From assembly GCA_937923145.1 (NCBI GenBank), contig CALAJT010000007.1, positions 1 through 57,360 on the forward strand: 57,360 nt of DNA, given 5' to 3'. Below, one piece after another: positions 44,000 through 52,450 of the stretch (positions within the stretch are counted from its first letter, which is position 1; each line of letters opens with the position of its first letter). Under the pieces are notes generated by a model. The model saw only the letters and a program-made list of their open reading frames with translations. It was not told the DNA's origin and did no database searches. The DNA is from an uncultured Rubritalea sp. (lineage in GTDB: Bacteria; Verrucomicrobiota; Verrucomicrobiia; Verrucomicrobiales; Akkermansiaceae). The position numbers and the translations under genes are program-made.

Positions 44000-45745
44000 A
44001 TGTCAGACACACCAACAACTACCAAACTACTTCCTAAAGACGAAGCCGCTGAAAAGGGGCTAGTGAACGTGCAGATTGATGGCAACTGGATCCAGGTGCC
44101 ACGCGGCACTCGTATGATCGAGGCTTGCAAGATCGCTGAAAAGGAAGTTCCTCACTACTGCTATCACCCAAAACTCACATCGCCAGGTAACTGCCGCATG
44201 TGTCTCGTTCAGATGGGAATGCCACCACGCCCAGCACCGGGAGCAGATCCTGTGTTTGGAGATGATGGCTATCAAGAAATTGGCTGGATGCCTCGCCCTG
44301 TCATAGCTTGTGCGAACACAGTTGCTGAGAACATGGGAATTAAAACCTCTGGTGATCTAGTAGAAAAAACACGTGAAGGCGTGATGGAATTCCTTCTCAT
44401 CAACCATCCACTCGACTGCCCTATCTGTGATCAGGCTGGCGAATGCTCACTGCAAGAATTTTCCGTAGAACACGGACGTGGACAATCACGTTTCGTAGAA
44501 GATAAGATCAAGAAACCTAAGAATGTAGACATCGGACCACGTATCAATCTCGACGACGAGCGCTGCATCATGTGCTCTCGCTGTATCCGCTTCATGGACG
44601 AAGTCGCAGACGATGCTGTGCTCGGCTTCTCAGAGAGAGGAACTCACACGACTGTAACATGTCACCCAGACCGTAGACTCGACTCGAACTATGGTATGAA
44701 CACCATCGACCTCTGCCCTGTCGGAGCGCTTACCTCTAAAGACTTCCGTTTCCAGATGAGAGTCTGGTTCCTCAAGGAAACAAAATCTATCGACGTGAAC
44801 TGCGGCACTGGATGTAACACCACTGTATGGACTCGCGGAAATCAAGTTTACCGCGTGACTCCACGTAGAAACGACGACGTCAACTCCGAATGGATGCCTG
44901 ACTCACACAGACTAGCATTCCACGAGGTTCAAGGCGAAAACCGCCTCACTGATCCAATGATCAAGGTCGACGGTAAACACGAAATCACAGACTGGAATAC
45001 AGCGATCAATTCTGCTGCAGACGCTCTGAAAGAATTTGAATCTAGCGAAGTTGCAATAATAGCCTCAGCTCGCCAGACAAACGAAGAACTCTTCCTCACT
45101 CAGGGACTCGCAGACACTATCGGCACAGAAAACGTAGCCACAGTAGAACGCACAGGTGAGCCAGACGGCAAACTCATATCAGCTGACAGAAACCCGAACA
45201 CGAATGGAGCCAAGCTTTTACTCGGTGATTCTACTGCTAAATTAGCAACAATTAAAGATGGTCTAAACGACGGCAGCATAAAAGCTCTCATCGTTCTCAA
45301 CGAAGACCTCTTCGAAGAGGCGAACTTCAGCCACGACGATCTAGCAGGAGCTGAGCTAATCATTTCCTCACACATCATTGCTAATAAGACAGCCCACGCG
45401 AGCGACATCGTCCTCCCTGGAGCTAGCTTCGCTGAAAAGCGCGGTAGCATGGTGAATGTCACCGGCAGACTTCAACGTCTCAACCAAGCGATCCAGCCAT
45501 CTGGCAACTCCAAAGAAGACTGGGAAATCATCCGCGACCTCATCCTAGCTATCAATGGCGAAAGCAACGACATGTATATGATCGAAGACGTTGTTAAAAT
45601 GATCGCTGAGAACGTAACTGAATTCAATGGTCTAACCTTCTCCAAAATCGGCGACCAAGGAACCCAACTCATCGAAACCGGAGTAGAAATCCCACTCCTT
45701 ACTAAAGAACGCGAAAGAGCAGCAGCGGGGATTATTGTAGGATAG
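44000..45745 (+). CDS. nuoG: NADH-quinone oxidoreductase subunit G (75-kDa)
   Basis: 581 aa. The N-terminal [2Fe-2S] ferredoxin domain (CKIAEKEVPHYCYHPKL, GNCRMCLVQM), the His-Cys3 [4Fe-4S] segment (HPLDCPICDQAGECSLQ), a second [4Fe-4S] set (CIMCSRCIRFMDE, CPVGAL), then a molybdopterin-oxidoreductase-like domain (NCGTGCNTTVWTRGNQVYRV; LPGASFAEKRGSMVNVTGR). At 581 residues it is shorter than many NuoG proteins (650-900), with the C-terminal part reduced. It carries electrons along the peripheral arm. Confidence 0.95.
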   Translation: MSDTPTTTKLLPKDEAAEKGLVNVQIDGNWIQVPRGTRMIEACKIAEKEVPHYCYHPKLTSPGNCRMCLVQMGMPPRPAPGADPVFGDDGYQEIGWMPRPVIACANTVAENMGIKTSGDLVEKTREGVMEFLLINHPLDCPICDQAGECSLQEFSVEHGRGQSRFVEDKIKKPKNVDIGPRINLDDERCIMCSRCIRFMDEVADDAVLGFSERGTHTTVTCHPDRRLDSNYGMNTIDLCPVGALTSKDFRFQMRVWFLKETKSIDVNCGTGCNTTVWTRGNQVYRVTPRRNDDVNSEWMPDSHRLAFHEVQGENRLTDPMIKVDGKHEITDWNTAINSAADALKEFESSEVAIIASARQTNEELFLTQGLADTIGTENVATVERTGEPDGKLISADRNPNTNGAKLLLGDSTAKLATIKDGLNDGSIKALIVLNEDLFEEANFSHDDLAGAELIISSHIIANKTAHASDIVLPGASFAEKRGSMVNVTGRLQRLNQAIQPSGNSKEDWEIIRDLILAINGESNDMYMIEDVVKMIAENVTEFNGLTFSKIGDQGTQLIETGVEIPLLTKERERAAAGIIVG

Positions 45746-45751
45746 TTTTTT

Positions 45752-46230
45752 AGACAGAATTTACAAAATTAACAGAATTTCTTATGAACGATAACAACAC
45801 CTCTCAAGAATATGATTTAGCAGGACAGATCATAGGCTGCGCTATGGAGGTACATCGTGAAATGGGATCAGGATTCTGTGAAGCAGTTTATCAAAACTCA
45901 TTAACTGTCGAACTAGAGAGCAAAGGTTTCATCGTTGAATTAGAAAAGAAGATTAAGGTTTACTACAAAGGAAGTATTGTAGGTAATTTCTCAGCCGACC
46001 TTTTCGTTAACGAAAGTATTATATTAGAACTAAAATCAATTAGAACATTAGCCCCTGAACACGAAGTTCAACTTGTCAATTACCTCACAGCAACTAATAC
46101 TCAAGCAGGTCTCCTTATCAATTTCGGATCCAATAGCCTAGAATTTAAAAAGAAATTCAAAGACTACAAACCACCTAGCTCACAATAACTCAACCCAAGC
46201 AAAATTCTGTAAATTTTGTTAATTCTGTCC
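45752..46230 (+). mobile_element. Inverted-repeat module 3 (GxxExxY gene) between nuoG and nuoH
   Basis: The arms 45752-45780 and 46202-46230 are inverted copies identical at 26 of 29 positions. Each arm is three near-tandem 9-mers (ACAGAATTT, ACAAAATTA, ACAGAATTT). The left arm begins 7 bp after the nuoG stop. The module encloses 45784-46188 and makes the junction 498 bp. Confidence 0.8.
45784..46188 (+). CDS. GxxExxY protein
   Basis: 134 aa. It has the eponymous motif in MGSGFCEAVYQNSL and the core IGCAMEVHREMGSGF, FIVELEKKIKVYYKG, FSADLFVNESIILELKSI and LVNYLTATNTQAGLLINFGS. The Asp/Glu-X-Lys arrangement (ADLFV ... ILELKS) fits a PD-(D/E)XK-nuclease-like fold, as proposed for this family. 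Activity is unproven. It has the same strand as nuo and sits between 29-bp inverted repeats. A nuclease would be a plausible mobility function. Confidence 0.87.
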   Translation: MNDNNTSQEYDLAGQIIGCAMEVHREMGSGFCEAVYQNSLTVELESKGFIVELEKKIKVYYKGSIVGNFSADLFVNESIILELKSIRTLAPEHEVQLVNYLTATNTQAGLLINFGSNSLEFKKKFKDYKPPSSQ

Positions 46231-46243
46231 AAAAGAAACACAC

Positions 46244-47506
46244 ATGGAAGCACTCATACCTATCATCATCGTCATTGCGAAAGTAATTGGCATCACATTT
46301 GTTCTGACACTCCCGATCATTGCCTATTCTGTATATGCAGAAAGACGTTTTGCAGCGATCATTCAGGATCGTGTTGGACCTAACAGAACTGGTTTCGCTG
46401 GTCTACTCCAACCACTGGCGGATGGTCTCAAGTTTATTCTTAAGGAAGACTTCGTTCCATCACACGTGAACAAATTCTTCTTCTGGCTAGCTCCAGGACT
46501 TACTATGGTGCCTGCTTTGGTTACTCTTTCAGTGGTTCCTTTTGGATCTGCTTTATTTGGTGAGAAGCTCGTCATAGCAGACGTTTCTGTAGGACCACTA
46601 CTAGTCTTCGCGATCGCTTCACTTTCAGTCTACGGAATCACAATCGCTGGTTGGGCATCTAACAACAAATACTCATTCTTCGGTGGTGTTCGTTCATGTG
46701 CGCAAATGATCTCTTACGAGATCGCACTCGGTCTCTCAGTCATTCCTGTACTCATGGTGTTCGGCGAACTCAATCTTTCTAACATCGTCCAGCAGCAATC
46801 TGAAAGCGGCTGGCTAATCCTTCCTTTATGGAATGAAAGTGGACACATGTTCTCATCAGCATTCTGGGCTAGCCCTGAAACTCACGAGAGACTCTGGCTC
46901 TGGATCCCGATGACTATTTCTTTCTTCATCTTCACCATCTCCATTTTCGCAGAGACTAACCGTATGCCATTTGACCTTCCTGAGTGTGAGACAGAACTCG
47001 TCGGTGGTTACCATACTGAATACTCTTCCATGAAATTCGCCCTCTTCTTCCTCGGAGAATACGCAGCCATGATTGTAGGCTCCGCCCTCATCGTGACTCT
47101 CTTCCTCGGTGGTTGGTCACTTCCGTTCGGATGGGATAGCTGGGTGTTCGACACCTTTGGCAACTGGGCAGGACTGATCCACCTCGGAGTATTCCTTGGC
47201 AAGCTAGTAGCCTTTATCCTCTTCTTCATCCTGATCCGCTGGACAGTCCCACGTTTCCGCTATGATCAGCTCATGAAGCTCGGTTGGGTAGTATTCTTTG
47301 AAGCCGCACTCATCAATATCTTCATTGCAACAGTGATCATCGCTGCTCCTCACCTAGATAAAGGTCCTCTAGCAGCACTCATCATAGGGGTCATTATTTT
47401 CTCAGTCCTCATGTTCTACATCGCCAAATCACTCGACAAAATGCTGTCTAGTGACGGTAGCGATGACAAAGAACTCATTCCGCCTGCTGAGAACGCTAAC
47501 AACTAG
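46244..47506 (+). CDS. nuoH: NADH-quinone oxidoreductase subunit H
   Basis: 420 aa membrane subunit at the quinone-binding interface, about nine helices. Conserved segments are ERRFAAIIQDRVGPNRTGF, LQPLADGLKFILKED, GWASNNKYSFFGGVRSCAQM, SYEIALGLSVIPV and ETNRMPFDLPECETELVGGY. A polar insert near 180-220 (QQQSESGWLILPLWNESGH) is a little longer than usual, as is the charged C-terminal tail (SSDGSDDKELIPPAE). Confidence 0.96.
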   Translation: MEALIPIIIVIAKVIGITFVLTLPIIAYSVYAERRFAAIIQDRVGPNRTGFAGLLQPLADGLKFILKEDFVPSHVNKFFFWLAPGLTMVPALVTLSVVPFGSALFGEKLVIADVSVGPLLVFAIASLSVYGITIAGWASNNKYSFFGGVRSCAQMISYEIALGLSVIPVLMVFGELNLSNIVQQQSESGWLILPLWNESGHMFSSAFWASPETHERLWLWIPMTISFFIFTISIFAETNRMPFDLPECETELVGGYHTEYSSMKFALFFLGEYAAMIVGSALIVTLFLGGWSLPFGWDSWVFDTFGNWAGLIHLGVFLGKLVAFILFFILIRWTVPRFRYDQLMKLGWVVFFEAALINIFIATVIIAAPHLDKGPLAALIIGVIIFSVLMFYIAKSLDKMLSSDGSDDKELIPPAENANN

Positions 47507-47516
47507 AACTAACTAA

Positions 47517-48023
47517 TTTAAAACCGCTGATTTAAACTGATTATAAACTGATTTTCTTTATGAGCTATCCTGAGCAACAATATCCACATTCACAATTAAC
47601 TGAGCAAATCATTGCTTCAGCTTATCGTGTTGGTGGTGAGCTTAAGAACGGATTAGTTGAAAAGATTTATGAGAACGCACTTTGTATAGATTTCGCAGAA
47701 CAAAACATTCATTTTGCTCAACAAAATCGCTATCCAGTCCATTATCATGAAAAATTATGTGGGACTCTAATCCCCGACTTAGTTGTTGATGAAAAAGTCA
47801 TCGTCGACACCAAGGTTGTAAAAGAGATAAATTCAGAACATATTTCTCAAATGCAAAGCTACCTCAATATCACGGGGCTAAAAGTCGGCTTAATTATAAA
47901 CTTCAAATACGCATCCGTAAAAATCCGAAGAGTTGCCATAACAGCACCACCAACTCCAACCGATCAAATAAATCTCGCTTAACAAGAAATCAGTCTAAAA
48001 TCAGCGTAATCAGCGGTTAAAAA
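47517..48023 (+). mobile_element. Inverted-repeat module 4 (GxxExxY gene) between nuoH and nuoI
   Basis: The left arm (47517-47558) reads AACCGCTGATT then CTGATTATAAACTGATTTTC; the right arm (47984-48023) is its imperfect inverse. Each contains three CTGATT units. The module encloses 47560-47982 and makes the junction 545 bp. Confidence 0.75.
47560..47982 (+). CDS. GxxExxY protein
   Basis: 140 aa. It carries the family motif in NGLVEKIYENALCIDF and the nuclease-like core GTLIPDLVVDEKVIVDTKVV, then LNITGLKVGLIINFKY. It diverges clearly from the copy at 45784, and its flanking repeats are also different, so the two are not a recent duplication. It has the same strand as nuo. Start codon 47560 lies 2 bp after the left inverted-repeat arm. 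Confidence 0.87.
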   Translation: MSYPEQQYPHSQLTEQIIASAYRVGGELKNGLVEKIYENALCIDFAEQNIHFAQQNRYPVHYHEKLCGTLIPDLVVDEKVIVDTKVVKEINSEHISQMQSYLNITGLKVGLIINFKYASVKIRRVAITAPPTPTDQINLA

Positions 48024-48051
48024 GACTAACACCACTTTACACTTAACCATC

Positions 48052-48621
48052 ATGGCAAAAGTAACTAAATTAACTCGCCCTACTCTCAATAAATCTGATG
48101 AGGTCTATCTCATCGGCATTTTCAAAGGCACACTTGTGACTCTCAAGCATGCATTCAAGTCTCTAGTAGGCAAATCTCGCGGATCTGAATCTCTCAAGTC
48201 ATCTGGACTCGGAGTCACGATGCAATATCCAGAGGAAAAGTGGGACGACGAACTCCCAGAATACTACCGTGGAGCCCCTGCCCTGGTCACTGATGAGCAA
48301 GACCGCGAGCGTTGTGTATCCTGCCAACTATGCGAATTCATCTGTCCACCAAAAGCCATCAAGATCATCCCAGGAGAAATCCCTGAAGGAGACGAATGGG
48401 CAAAGGTAGAGAAAAAGCCTAAAGAATTCGAGATCGACATGATCCGCTGCATCTATTGCGGACTCTGCGAAGAAGTCTGCCCCGAGCAAGCCATCTATCT
48501 CCGCAAAGACTACGCCATCACAGGCACCAGCCGCGAAGAAATGGTCCACGATAAAGAAAGACTCTACGAAATCGGCGGTAAGCGCGTCGGACTAGTCAAC
48601 AAGTGGAACAATCTAAAGTAA
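48052..48621 (+). CDS. nuoI: NADH-quinone oxidoreductase subunit I
   Basis: 189 aa ferredoxin-like subunit with two [4Fe-4S] clusters: Cys88, 91, 94, 98 (CVSCQLCEFICPP) and Cys133, 136, 139, 143 (CIYCGLCEEVCPE). The N-terminal amphipathic part (GIFKGTLVTLKHAF) anchors it at the membrane interface. It passes electrons to the terminal cluster before quinone. Length is normal. nuoJ follows after 42 bp. Confidence 0.97.
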   Translation: MAKVTKLTRPTLNKSDEVYLIGIFKGTLVTLKHAFKSLVGKSRGSESLKSSGLGVTMQYPEEKWDDELPEYYRGAPALVTDEQDRERCVSCQLCEFICPPKAIKIIPGEIPEGDEWAKVEKKPKEFEIDMIRCIYCGLCEEVCPEQAIYLRKDYAITGTSREEMVHDKERLYEIGGKRVGLVNKWNNLK

Positions 48622-48663
48622 TTTCCAATACTTAATACCCAATTTTAAATCACAAATTAAATT

Positions 48664-49800
48664 ATGCCATCCGTACTCTTTTACTTATTCGCCATCCTGA
48701 TGTTAGCAGGTGGCGTCTGCGTAGTTGCCATGAAAAACCCAGTTTCCTCTGCTATGGGGATGATTGGTTCATTCATCGGTATCGCTGCACTCCTCATCGG
48801 TCTTAATGCTTACTTCGTAGGAACTCTCCAAGTTCTCGTCTACGCAGGAGCTATTATGGTGCTATTCGTCTTCATCATCATGTTGCTCGACCTCAAGAAA
48901 GAGAAGCGCACGGAGTTCAGCAACTCGACTATCGCAGCAGGCATCATAGTTCCCCTTCTTATGGTTCTTATCACCATCCCAGTTCTACAGAGTATCGATA
49001 CTAATTTCTCCAAGTTAGACGGCAAAGCTCTCGTAGCGGCTGAAGGTCAGCTTCCAGAGGAAATTGCCAAAACCAGCATCATTCGCCAAGCACTCCTAGG
49101 ATCTAAAGATGCAGGAACTAAAGATTTCGTAAAGGCAGCTCCGAGCCTAGCAACACTTCCAGACGTGAACCTCATCGGTCAGAAACTCTACACAGATTAC
49201 AACTTCCCGCTCCAAGTAGTCGCGGTTCTTCTCCTTGTAGCAACAATTGGTTGTGTAGCTCTCTCGAAGAAACTCCATGGCGACGAAGCTCCAGCTGGAG
49301 ACATACGCATGGCGAAGACCAAGCCTAAGTCAGATAAAATCCCAGTAGCCCCTGCTCTTACAGTAGTCGCGGGAGAAGTCGAAGATACTACCAAGGCTGA
49401 ATCAAATGACATCGATCCTGAAGTCATTTCAGTCCAAGATCACGAAATGCCTAAAGAAGAGCGGGAAGAAAAGACTAGCGGAGAAGCTGACACTATCCCT
49501 GAGCAAAAAGCTCAACCTACCTCCGAAGAACTTCCTGAGAACTCTAGCCTCGATGACAAAAAAGGTCTCATCTACTCACAACGTCCCGACTCCGCTGATG
49601 ATCTTAAAATAATCAGCGGTGTGGGTCCTGTTTTAGAGCAAAAGCTCAATGATATTGGAATTTACACTTACAAACAAGTAGCAGATTGGTCACCTGAGAA
49701 TATTGCTATATTTGATAACCTAATTTCATTCCCAGGCAGAATTGAACGCGATAGCTGGCAAGACCAAGCCAAAAAACTTCACGACCAGAAATACAGCTAA
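48664..49800 (+). CDS. nuoJ: NADH-quinone oxidoreductase subunit J with C-terminal helix-hairpin-helix extension
   Basis: 378 aa. Residues 1-205 are the NuoJ membrane part (five helices; LQVLVYAGAIMVLFVFIIML is the conserved helix, and FPLQVVAVLLLVATIGCVAL the last). The protein then continues with an acidic linker (about 215-305) and a 65-residue domain, DLKIISGVGPVLEQKLNDIG, IYTYKQVADWSPENIAIFDN, FPGRIERDSWQDQAKKL. This matches the helix-hairpin-helix (flap-endonuclease-like) domain known from C-termini of other proteins, including NuoE of some proteobacteria. The fusion to NuoJ is unusual. The reading frame is continuous with no frameshift. Confidence 0.92.
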   Translation: MPSVLFYLFAILMLAGGVCVVAMKNPVSSAMGMIGSFIGIAALLIGLNAYFVGTLQVLVYAGAIMVLFVFIIMLLDLKKEKRTEFSNSTIAAGIIVPLLMVLITIPVLQSIDTNFSKLDGKALVAAEGQLPEEIAKTSIIRQALLGSKDAGTKDFVKAAPSLATLPDVNLIGQKLYTDYNFPLQVVAVLLLVATIGCVALSKKLHGDEAPAGDIRMAKTKPKSDKIPVAPALTVVAGEVEDTTKAESNDIDPEVISVQDHEMPKEEREEKTSGEADTIPEQKAQPTSEELPENSSLDDKKGLIYSQRPDSADDLKIISGVGPVLEQKLNDIGIYTYKQVADWSPENIAIFDNLISFPGRIERDSWQDQAKKLHDQKYS

Positions 49801-49842
49801 GCTCAATTTCACATTACCAATCTCAAAATTTAAATCACCATC

Positions 49843-50166
49843 ATGCCTACCGCATCACTCACAGAATACCTCTTCTTCTCCGGATTGCTTTTCGCAATAG
49901 GACTCTCAGGAGTCATCATCCGTAAGAACATCATCGTCATCTTCATGTGTCTAGAGCTCATGCTCGCTGCTGCATCGCTAACGCTTGTCGCATTCAGCAG
50001 AGCTAATCTGGTAAATGGACTTCCTGACTACGATGGACAAATGCTCGTCTTCTTCGTCATCACTGTAGCCGCCGCGGAGGTCGCTGTAGGCTTAGCCATC
50101 ATCGTAGCTCTATTCCGTGCTCGGAATACCACGCACACTGACGATCTCACTACTCTCAAAAACTAA
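49843..50166 (+). CDS. nuoK: NADH-quinone oxidoreductase subunit K
   Basis: 107 aa, three membrane helices, with the conserved Glu pair: IFMCLELMLAAASLTLVAF (Glu in helix 2) and VITVAAAEVAVGLAIIVALF (Glu in helix 3). Small proton-channel subunit of complex I. The spacer to nuoL is only 15 bp, as expected for uninterrupted nuo junctions. Confidence 0.96.
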   Translation: MPTASLTEYLFFSGLLFAIGLSGVIIRKNIIVIFMCLELMLAAASLTLVAFSRANLVNGLPDYDGQMLVFFVITVAAAEVAVGLAIIVALFRARNTTHTDDLTTLKN

Positions 50167-50181
50167 TTTTACTCAAGAATC

Positions 50182-51984
50182 ATGAATCCACTCTGGTTAC
50201 TCTTTTTGCTACCACTCATCACCTCGGTAGTCATCCACTTTGTTCTCAAGCAAAAGTATGCTTCTATAGCTGCTCTAGTAGGAACTATTTCCACTGGCGT
50301 TACTCTACTCATAGCTATTATGTGGGTCAGTGGCTCTTTCTCATTACCTACACCTTACGAATGGATTAAGGTAGGTGGTAACTCACTCGAAGTTGGACTC
50401 ATCGGTGACCAGTTAGCTAAAGGTATGATGATCGTCGTCTGCGGAATCGGCTTCCTAGTTCATGTCTTCTCACTAGGCTACATGAAGACAGACGAGGCAA
50501 AGGCACGCTACTTCGGTAACCTCTCCCTCTTCATGTTCTCCATGACAGGTATCGTCCTCGCATCGAATTTCATCATGATGTTCATCTTCTGGGAGCTAGT
50601 AGGCCTCTCATCCTACCTCCTCATCGGACATTGGTATAGGAAAGCCACAGCCGCTGAGGCAGCGAAGAAAGCATTCCTCTCTAACAGAATCGGAGACTTC
50701 GGATTCCTCATTGGTATCCTAATGGTCGCAGGTATCACTGGCACATTCATGTTTAGTGGCATGGGAAATGGCGCATTCTCAGCTAGCGATGGTGTCCTCA
50801 TGGCAGCAGTTCTACTAGTCTTCTGTGGAGCTGTAGGTAAATCAGCCCAGCTTCCACTCCACATCTGGCTCCCAGATGCGATGGAAGGACCTACTCCAGT
50901 CTCAGCTCTCATTCACGCAGCAACAATGGTTGCTGCTGGTGTCTACATGATGGCACGTTTCTTCTTCTCTATCGAACTCGACACAGTCCCAGGCGCACAG
51001 GTCATCGCATGGATCGGCGGAATCACTTCTCTCGTAGCCGCTCTCATGGCGACTCAGCAGAACGACATCAAAAAGATTCTCGCATACTCCACACTCTCCC
51101 AGCTCGGCTATATGGTCATGGCTGTAGGACTCATGGCACCAGAGGCAGGAATGTTCCACCTCTTCACCCACGCATGGTTCAAGGCTCTCCTCTTCTTAGG
51201 ATCAGGCGCAGTTATCTATGCATGCCACCACGAGCAGAACATCTGGAAAATGGGTGGTCTACTCAAGAAAATGCCAATCACAGCTTGGTCATTCATTATC
51301 GGAACAGCTGCTCTGACAGCCGTTCCATTCACTTCTGGTTTCTATTCTAAAGAAGGTATTCTTCATGCGGCAGAAGGTAACCCACCTCTTTTCTGGCTTG
51401 CAGTAACTGTTGCAGCTCTCACTACATTCTATATGTTCCGCTTAATATTCGTAGCTTTCCTTGGAGATTCTAAGCATGAATATGCTGAAGATGCTAAAGA
51501 AGTCTCCCCTATCATGTGGGCACCTCTTGCTATCTTAGCAGTAATGGCATTCGCTTCTCCTTTCCTAGGGCAACTGATCCCAGCTAATGACTTCACACCT
51601 GACACAGGATTCCACATGAACTTCATCACAGTATGTTCTATCGGAGCATTCGTCGTAGGCTTCATCCTAGCTTTCCTCCTCTACAAAGGAAAAGAAAGCG
51701 ATCCACTAGCCAACAACAAGATCATGAAGGTCTTCGCTAACAAGTTCTACATCGATGAATTCTACGCTGGTATCGTCAAATGGCTCCAGGACATCGTAGC
51801 AGCAATCGTCCATTTCCTCGATGAATTCATCATCAACGGAATGATCGTAGGCGGACTCACCAGAACAGCCCAAGGCTTCGGTAATTTATTCCGCAAGCAC
51901 ATCCAATCTGGAAACCTCCAACACTATGCCTTCCTCAGCGGAGTCGGTATCGTGCTAGTAATCTACTTCACAGTGTTCCATTAG
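50182..51984 (+). CDS. nuoL: NADH-quinone oxidoreductase subunit L
   Basis: 600 aa antiporter-like subunit with about 16 helices and the long lateral helix at the C-terminus. Key motifs are FWELVGLSSYLLIGHWY, AFLSNRIGDFGFLIGI, GKSAQLPLHIWLPDAMEGPTPVSALIHAATMV (quoted as known family block), KKILAYSTLSQLGYM and FTHAWFKALLFLGSGAVIY. These include the Lys/Glu/His residues used for proton transfer. It is followed by a 466-bp junction carrying a repeat-flanked module. Confidence 0.97.
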   Translation: MNPLWLLFLLPLITSVVIHFVLKQKYASIAALVGTISTGVTLLIAIMWVSGSFSLPTPYEWIKVGGNSLEVGLIGDQLAKGMMIVVCGIGFLVHVFSLGYMKTDEAKARYFGNLSLFMFSMTGIVLASNFIMMFIFWELVGLSSYLLIGHWYRKATAAEAAKKAFLSNRIGDFGFLIGILMVAGITGTFMFSGMGNGAFSASDGVLMAAVLLVFCGAVGKSAQLPLHIWLPDAMEGPTPVSALIHAATMVAAGVYMMARFFFSIELDTVPGAQVIAWIGGITSLVAALMATQQNDIKKILAYSTLSQLGYMVMAVGLMAPEAGMFHLFTHAWFKALLFLGSGAVIYACHHEQNIWKMGGLLKKMPITAWSFIIGTAALTAVPFTSGFYSKEGILHAAEGNPPLFWLAVTVAALTTFYMFRLIFVAFLGDSKHEYAEDAKEVSPIMWAPLAILAVMAFASPFLGQLIPANDFTPDTGFHMNFITVCSIGAFVVGFILAFLLYKGKESDPLANNKIMKVFANKFYIDEFYAGIVKWLQDIVAAIVHFLDEFIINGMIVGGLTRTAQGFGNLFRKHIQSGNLQHYAFLSGVGIVLVIYFTVFH

Positions 51985-51988
51985 TAGG

Positions 51989-52437
51989 TAGTAGAGAGTA
52001 TTTAGTATACAGCTTCCACATAGAAATTTTAGAAAATATAATGCAAACAATTAGAAAATTTGAAGACCTTATAGCTTGGCAAAAAGCACATGCACTTGTG
52101 CTAGCTATCTACAAGCTAACTTCAAATTTTCCGAAAGAAGAACTATTTGGATTAACATCACAAATTAGACGCTCAGCCGCATCTGCTCCTGCAAATATTG
52201 CGGAAGGGTTTTCCAGAATTTCAAATACTGAAAAAATTAGATTTTATAACATCTCAGAATCAACCATAGAAGAAACACGCTACCATCTCATTCTAGCAAA
52301 CGACTTGAATTACGCCAACACTACTGATCTCCAAGAACTAGCATCAGAAACAAAGAAAATCATCGGAGGACTCATCAAATCTATTAAAACAACCATTTAA
52401 TAGCAGTCCACTACTCTCTACTAACTACTCTCTACTA
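51989..52437 (+). mobile_element. Inverted-repeat module 5 (four-helix-bundle gene) between nuoL and nuoM
   Basis: The arms 51989-52012 and 52414-52437 are inverted copies matching at 21 of 24 positions (TAGTAGAGAGTATTTAGTA-type). The right side carries one more partial unit beyond 52437. The arm sequence is the same family as module 1 (AGTAGAGAGTAG then TTAGTAG), consistent with the close similarity of the two proteins. Confidence 0.75.
52041..52400 (+). CDS. Four-helix-bundle protein (23S rRNA IVS/S23 family)
   Basis: 119 aa, closest relative in the window is the protein at 41012: FEDLIAWQKAHALVLAIYKL, FPKEELFGLTSQIRRSAASA, NIAEGFSRISNTEKIRFYNI, EETRYHLILANDLNY and IIGGLIKSI. It lies in the same direction as nuo. 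The shared arms and shared protein subtype suggest that modules 1 and 5 derive from one element type that moved within the operon or came in twice. Role unknown. Confidence 0.88.
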   Translation: MQTIRKFEDLIAWQKAHALVLAIYKLTSNFPKEELFGLTSQIRRSAASAPANIAEGFSRISNTEKIRFYNISESTIEETRYHLILANDLNYANTTDLQELASETKKIIGGLIKSIKTTI

Positions 52438-52450
52438 ACTACTTATTCAA

